Part shown: positions 7,501 through 9,925 of the stretch, in pieces
How the letters are laid out: every line of letters begins with the position of its first letter
Position numbering within the stretch: the stretch's first letter is position 1
Origin: Bacteroidia bacterium
GTDB taxonomy: Bacteria; Bacteroidota; Bacteroidia; Bacteroidales; Azobacteroidaceae
Reading direction: 5' to 3'
Length of the DNA stretch: 9,925 bases
Assembly (NCBI GenBank): GCA_025996815.1
Contig: BNTT01000116.1
Location: forward strand, 1 to 9,925
Position numbers and translations under genes: made by a program
Notes under the pieces: generated by a model
What the model was told of the DNA's origin: nothing
Databases searched by the model: none
Seen by the model: only the letters and a program-made list of their open reading frames with translations

Positions 7501-9109
7501 CGGTCGGGGTTGGGGTCTGTCCGGGGGCAACGTATGGGATAACCGTGAGTTTTAATGCCACACTTTCCGCTTTGCCGCTTTCGGTAGCAGTAACCCAATA
7601 TTCACCATGCGGCACATCCGTTGTGTGGCTCAGGGTCAGGGTTGTGCCGGAGCTCGCTGCCTTCACGTCACTTGCACCCTCGCCGGTGCTTGAGGTATAA
7701 ACGTTCCATTTGGCACCGGAGAATCCGGTTGACAGGGTAAAAACCACGCTTGCCTGTATGGCGGCGGTTTTTGTGACGGAGGCACTGACAACCACCGGTG
7801 TGGCGGTCTGATTCAAAATGCTGGTAGTAACCGTGAGGAGCGTGCGCTCACTCTCACGTTTGCCGACTTCGGTGGCGGCAACATAATAACTGCCCGGGCG
7901 AATATCCGAACTGTGGGTCAGGGTCAGTCTTGTGCCGGAGTTTTCCACACTCACGCCACTAACCACTCCGCCGCTGGAAGCGGCGGCGTATGCGTTCCAT
8001 GTGGGTTTGCCCACATACATGGGGTTATTTGTCAGGGTGAAAGCTACCATCGTCTGCGTGGCGGTGGCCTTTGCAACGCTGTTGGAAGCCACCGTCGGAG
8101 TGGCGGTCTGTGGCTGAACATAAGGGGTTACCGTGAGTTTCAGACGTCCTGCGCTTTCTGATTTGTCTATTTCTGTGGCAGAAACGTAGTAATCCACTGT
8201 GGGAACATCCGTATCGTGCATCAACATCAGTGTTGTGCCGCTGTTCATCGCTGTCATGCCCGTCGCCAGTGTGTTTCCCGCCGGTGTGGTATAAACCTTC
8301 CACATGGTGCCTTCGGTGTATGTGCCGGTCAGATTGAAGCTGACCGTTCTCTGTGGAGAATCGGAGGTCTTTGCAACGCTGGTGACGAACGCTTCCGGCG
8401 TTGCGGTAATCTTATCGGTAATGTCGTATGGGTTAACCGTAACTTTCAGGCGCGCACTTTCTGCTTTGTCGGGTTCTTTGGCGGAAACCCAGTAATCCAT
8501 CACCATTATATCCTTTTCGTGGGTCAGAAGCAGTCTATCGCCGCTGTTTACTGCAACAACGCCATCTACCGGCGTATCGCTCACGTCGTTAGAAACATAT
8601 ACCATCCATTTGGCGTTTTCATACATGGGGCTATTGGTCAGGGTAAAGATGACGCTTGTCTGTGGGAAGGTAGAGGTTTTTGTAACGGAGGTCTTGGCAA
8701 CCATCGGTGTGGCGGTTTTCGCCTGGTCTGTAATCGTAATTTTCAGGCGCGGACTACTTTCAATTTTGCCAAATTCGGTGGCAGTGATATAGAAATCCTG
8801 TGCCGGAATATCCGTTTTGTGACTTAATGTAAGTGTGCTGTCTTTCAACGTCAACGTCACGCCCTGCATTACCGCCTGGTCTGTATTTGTTGCATATACT
8901 TTCCATGTAACATCCTTTGCGTACTTGTTTTTCATCTCAAAACTCACGCTTGTCTGTGGAGTGGAACTCTTTTCAACACTGGTGAAATCAAGTTCCGGAC
9001 TGGTAGTCGGCTGGGGTGTGGAATTCTCCTCCCCGCAACGAATAAACATCAGCGGCACTAACAGTGCAATCATCAAACCTTTTACTTTCATACTCTTCAT
9101 TGCTTTCAT
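4520..9109 (-). CDS. Giant repeat-built secreted protein, probable surface lipoprotein
   Basis: I do not recognise a named family for this 1529-residue protein. It starts with a short basic region and a hydrophobic stretch (GLMIALLVPLMFI, 11-23) followed by RCGEE, so C25 is a candidate lipidated cysteine, although Arg at -1 departs from the usual G/A/S. Starts at M1, M4 or M7 (9091) are all possible; M7 would give a more typical leader of 18 residues before the Cys. After a Pro/Thr/Ser linker come three repeat blocks: six copies (about 36-628) with WKVY, LTLTH-TDVP-YYVSATE and ESxRLKLTV signatures; two copies (636-850) with YKAxLTxKPGxTFIGxP and SGxVTIxF; and six copies (857-1529) ending in VSExGxxxIxYxVxVNV. 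All look like beta-sandwich (Ig-like or cadherin-like) modules, but that fold is inferred. It is Thr/Val-rich with only two cysteines (C25, C1291), and no catalytic motif or sorting domain was seen. An adhesin, stalk or glycan-binding role is plausible but unproven. Confidence 0.85.
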   Translation of the reverse strand: MKAMKSMKVKGLMIALLVPLMFIRCGEENSTPQPTTSPELDFTSVEKSSTPQTSVSFEMKNKYAKDVTWKVYATNTDQAVMQGVTLTLKDSTLTLSHKTDIPAQDFYITATEFGKIESSPRLKITITDQAKTATPMVAKTSVTKTSTFPQTSVIFTLTNSPMYENAKWMVYVSNDVSDTPVDGVVAVNSGDRLLLTHEKDIMVMDYWVSAKEPDKAESARLKVTVNPYDITDKITATPEAFVTSVAKTSDSPQRTVSFNLTGTYTEGTMWKVYTTPAGNTLATGMTAMNSGTTLMLMHDTDVPTVDYYVSATEIDKSESAGRLKLTVTPYVQPQTATPTVASNSVAKATATQTMVAFTLTNNPMYVGKPTWNAYAAASSGGVVSGVSVENSGTRLTLTHSSDIRPGSYYVAATEVGKRESERTLLTVTTSILNQTATPVVVSASVTKTAAIQASVVFTLSTGFSGAKWNVYTSSTGEGASDVKAASSGTTLTLSHTTDVPHGEYWVTATESGKAESVALKLTVIPYVAPGQTPTPTADIITISKATATQNNVIFTLTNTPPYTNTTWKVYDTAAGADGVSGITASNNGAALTLRHSNVMTPLPEREYFVAATTSGLTESNRLKLRVAPPVEAVDALVTTPLDLTALVTVPKEGAIPQSVFPDQTQYTGTIAWTDTFGLPAYGTFEVRAYKAILTLTPKPGFTFIGMPQNHFIHNGANGVPTNATNSGIVTITFAGLDGTTITTGRDLTSLVTAPEKVFPDDFPDLTLTSSEYTGVIEWKDANDVPLPVGEKFAGSTVYKAVVSLTAKPGYTFIGVPTNWFQHLDALMENYEYQVTNVIHSGRVTIIFPATPAMPPTSDQVKFERYFPTDATVIGGETIRSVAANVKFNTEEVQIQTTKAISGQILTIGGTDSSKVSLSFIDPKISRLIVDTRSVQGGGSVRFSVTVSEPGRSSIVYNVGVNVGDQSTIPTTTAVNFTLNSPSLNPGLGNTIATTDASASQKTVTVNVANNTDTVKVNITGKTAAQSISIAGNDAIFVEQQGTDAAPVIKLDATIRKEGGTMSYTVIVSEPGKSPLVYTVMVTVASSPPTTGVTFSLNSPTGAGNTMVTNGSTSTSVGVNVVNYVSSVRLNVINKKPTQWITIGGAHAADVVVDTTTVIPTIELSTTDVQTLGGSKQYTLTLSESGKSSITYVVTVNVARGADTNNVTFVLKEPTPGNGNSLTGGGAQKAVNITVNRKTTKVVIGRTMLATQWATIGGAGASYVTTGGTNTAAEDVVDVSHIMDGGDMSFHCTISEAGQTDIKYIVTLTVRAPAANMTFTMPGSNPVNVDQDEDHRLVDTNVPDTYSQTVITGTKTATQTVAVSGLNASDVSISYAPAALGASAPTVNFTTNTTSPSGSKFFLITVSESGMANIVYPVMIHKEPSTTPVTFTVSNPPTGYSSSDKIIEVNVPNNTPQVVLTGTTTANQTIAVWALNGSSVAGTVNSSTPPTVTMDITSIAAGGTLQYVFKVSETGMEDIFYIVKVNVAAP
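4523..6541 (-). repeat. Six tandem C-type repeats (about 105-120 aa each) in the giant protein
   Basis: The repeats cover approximately residues 857-970, 973-1089, 1091-1203, 1205-1312, 1314-1426 and 1427-1529, corresponding to bases 6541-6200, 6193-5843, 5839-5501, 5497-5174, 5170-4832 and 4831-4523. Each unit starts with V(T/N)FTLxxP (weak in the first), contains a T(A/V)xQxIxIxG strand, and ends with GG(T/S)xxYxVxVSExGxxxIxYxVxVNV. The SE-x-G marks at residues 947, 1068, 1182, 1294, 1406 and 1511 give spacings of 121, 114, 112, 112 and 105. The pattern is similar in style to bacterial cadherin-like beta-sandwich domains, but I cannot assign a family. The last unit ends at the protein's C-terminus, so no separate anchoring or sorting domain follows. 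Confidence 0.8.
6560..7204 (-). repeat. Two B-type repeats in the giant protein
   Basis: The repeats lie at about residues 636-735 (bases 7204-6905) and 740-850 (6892-6560). Shared features are DLT(A/S)LVT, VFPD, YTGxIxW(T/K)D, YKAxLxLTxKPG(F/Y)TFIG(M/V)P and SGxVTIxF. The pattern strongly recalls extracellular repeats I know best from Treponema-like spirochaete proteins (YTATVTLTAKxGYTFTG ... NSGVVTITFPAT). That resemblance is from memory and not a database result. Confidence 0.75.
7226..9004 (-). repeat. Six tandem A-type repeats (about 97-100 aa each) in the giant protein
   Basis: The repeats cover approximately residues 36-131, 132-234, 235-334, 335-434, 435-531 and 532-628, corresponding to bases 9004-8717, 8716-8408, 8407-8108, 8107-7808, 7807-7517 and 7516-7226. 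Most units open with a TATP-like linker and then a SVxKT segment and PQTSVxFTLTN. Each then has W-x-VY in the middle, (S)GTxLTLxHxTDVP, Y-(Y/W)-V-(S/A)-ATE-x-(G/D)K-x-ES and RLKLTV. The linkers remain similar at the DNA level (for example GGTGTGGCGGT near 7798 and 8708, GGAGTGGCGGT near 8098), pointing to expansion by duplication followed by divergence. Confidence 0.85.
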
Positions 9110-9153
9110 CTTTATTATATATTTTTATGTATTTTTATCTTCTGTTCAATCTA
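9110..9153 (-). other. AT-rich 44-base spacer between kduI and the giant protein gene
   Basis: Read on the minus strand, this stretch is strongly A/T-rich and ends in AAATATATAATAAAG just before the ATG, an A-rich leader as is common in Bacteroidetes where Shine-Dalgarno pairing is weak. It could hold a promoter, but I find no clear TTTG / TAnnTTTG pair of the Bacteroidetes housekeeping type and no GC-rich hairpin to act as a terminator for kduI. Confidence 0.4.
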
Positions 9154-9925
9154 TTATCTCAGTTTATCTGCCGAAAAAGTGTCCATATCGTCGTAATCCA
9201 GATTTTCGCCGCACATCGCCCAGATGAAGGTGTAATTGCTCGTTCCGGCAGCCGAATGAATCGACCACGAGGGTGAAATCACCGCCTGTTCGTTGCCCAT
9301 AAAGATATGCCGCGTTTCCTGCGGCTCGCCCATAAAGTGGCACACCGCCTGTCCCTGTGGCACTTTGAAATAAAAATAGGCTTCCATCCGGCGCGAATGG
9401 GTATGCGGCGGCATCGTGTTCCAAACGCTGCCTTCGTGAATTTCCGTCAAGCCCATCTGCAATTGGCAGCACGGCACGATTTCGCTCAAAATCAGCTGGT
9501 TCAAGGTGCGCTCGTTAGACGTTGCTTTGGCTCCCAATTCGCGCTCTCGGCGCATGGTGGAGGTGATGGCAGCGGTGGGGTAGGCGGTATGCGCCGGTGA
9601 AGACGCAAAATAGAATTTTGCCGGCTGGGCGGCGTTCGTGCTCTTGAAAACCACCTCTTTGGAGCCGCGCCCCACATAGAGCGCGTCCTTATATGCCAAC
9701 GGATAGTCCTTGCCGTCCACCGTCACGATGCCCTCGCTGTCGATGCAGACGATGCCCAATTCGCGCCTTTCGCAGAAATAGGCCGAGCGAATCAAAGCCA
9801 CCGTTTCCAATCGCAGGGACTCTTTCACGGGCAATGCGCCGCCGATAATCAGGCGGTCGTTGTGTGTATAAGTCATTGTAACAGCGTCTGTTTCAAACAA
9901 CTTTTCCACCAAAAACTCGTGCCGC
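9154..9925 (-). CDS. kduI: 5-keto-4-deoxyuronate isomerase, 5' end beyond the window
   Basis: KduI (EC 5.3.1.17) isomerises 4-deoxy-L-threo-5-hexosulose uronate to 3-deoxy-D-glycero-2,5-hexodiulosonate, the cytoplasmic step after cleavage of pectin or other polyuronides to unsaturated uronates. The match to E. coli KduI is strong throughout: MTYTHNDRLIIGG, ERRELGIVCI, KDALYVGRGSKEVVF, SPAHTAYPT, MGLTEIHEGSVWNTMPPHTH, GEPQETRHIFM, NEQAVISPSWSIHS and a C-terminal DDMD. The metal-binding set of this cupin is intact: HTH with a following Glu (MPPHTHSRRMEAYF), and the later His in SWSIHS. The frame stays open to the right edge and upstream of base 9912 reads RHEF, matching RNEFLVEK near residue 21 of the E. 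coli protein. The TTG at 9910-9912 is therefore not the start, and about 20 N-terminal residues lie outside. The usual partner gene kduD and polyuronide lyases are not visible. The next gene downstream begins after 44 bases. Confidence 0.97.
   Translation of the reverse strand, partial: RHEFLVEKLFETDAVTMTYTHNDRLIIGGALPVKESLRLETVALIRSAYFCERRELGIVCIDSEGIVTVDGKDYPLAYKDALYVGRGSKEVVFKSTNAAQPAKFYFASSPAHTAYPTAAITSTMRRERELGAKATSNERTLNQLILSEIVPCCQLQMGLTEIHEGSVWNTMPPHTHSRRMEAYFYFKVPQGQAVCHFMGEPQETRHIFMGNEQAVISPSWSIHSAAGTSNYTFIWAMCGENLDYDDMDTFSADKLR

Noticed and set aside
8216..8827. Open plus-strand frame of 203 codons opposite the A repeats
   Set aside because: It arises from the repeat structure and codon bias of the minus-strand gene; its Cys/His/Arg-rich translation looks artefactual.
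4520..9109. CRISPR array or DNA satellite as the cause of the repeats
   Set aside because: The periodicity is about 300-360 bases, diverged, and coherent only at the protein level in one open frame; there are no short identical repeats with unique spacers.
9910..9912. TTG as the start of kduI
   Set aside because: Upstream codons up to the window edge (RHEF) continue the similarity to E. coli KduI, so the real start is outside the window.

Overview
The window looks like a Bacteroidetes (probably Bacteroidales) chromosome segment of about 50% GC. The evidence is a fused aspartokinase-homoserine dehydrogenase, a receiver-less sigma-54 activator with the C-terminal layout I associate with this phylum, a very large secreted repeat protein behind a lipoprotein-like leader, and A-rich leaders instead of clear Shine-Dalgarno sites. 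A gut or host-associated lineage (for example termite-gut Bacteroidales) is only a guess, based on spirochaete-like secreted repeats and palindromic repeats inserted into housekeeping genes. I see no tRNA, rRNA, CRISPR array, transposase or intergenic gap above 300 bases.

Layout. At the left edge, bases 31-855 (+) encode the C-terminal part of a type ISP restriction-modification enzyme. An in-frame TGA sits immediately before it, so the gene is probably broken or mis-assembled. It converges, with only 10 bases between, on a run of four minus-strand genes that fills the rest of the window. In transcription order (right to left) these are: kduI (cut by the right window edge), a 1529-residue repeat-built secreted protein or lipoprotein, thrA (bifunctional aspartokinase/homoserine dehydrogenase), and a sigma-54-dependent transcriptional activator. 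The gaps between them are 44, 17 and 4 bases, so the last three could share one transcript. They are functionally unrelated (uronate catabolism, cell surface, amino-acid biosynthesis, regulation), and no thrB or thrC is visible.

The most unusual items are the following. (1) The giant surface protein has a three-block repeat architecture: six repeats of about 97-100 residues, two of about 105, and six of about 105-120. It has only two cysteines and an Arg just before the putative lipidated Cys. (2) Two different palindromic repeats sit in frame inside coding genes: a 41-bp element with GTCAT/ATGAC ends in thrA, and a CCCGC-loop-GCGGG element in the activator gene. The activator also carries a perfect 15-bp tandem duplication. 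(3) The homoserine dehydrogenase nucleotide-binding motif has Arg where the second Gly of GxGxxG is expected. (4) The restriction-modification gene is interrupted. I found no clear case for a wholly new multi-gene system; the repeat protein is the least explained component.
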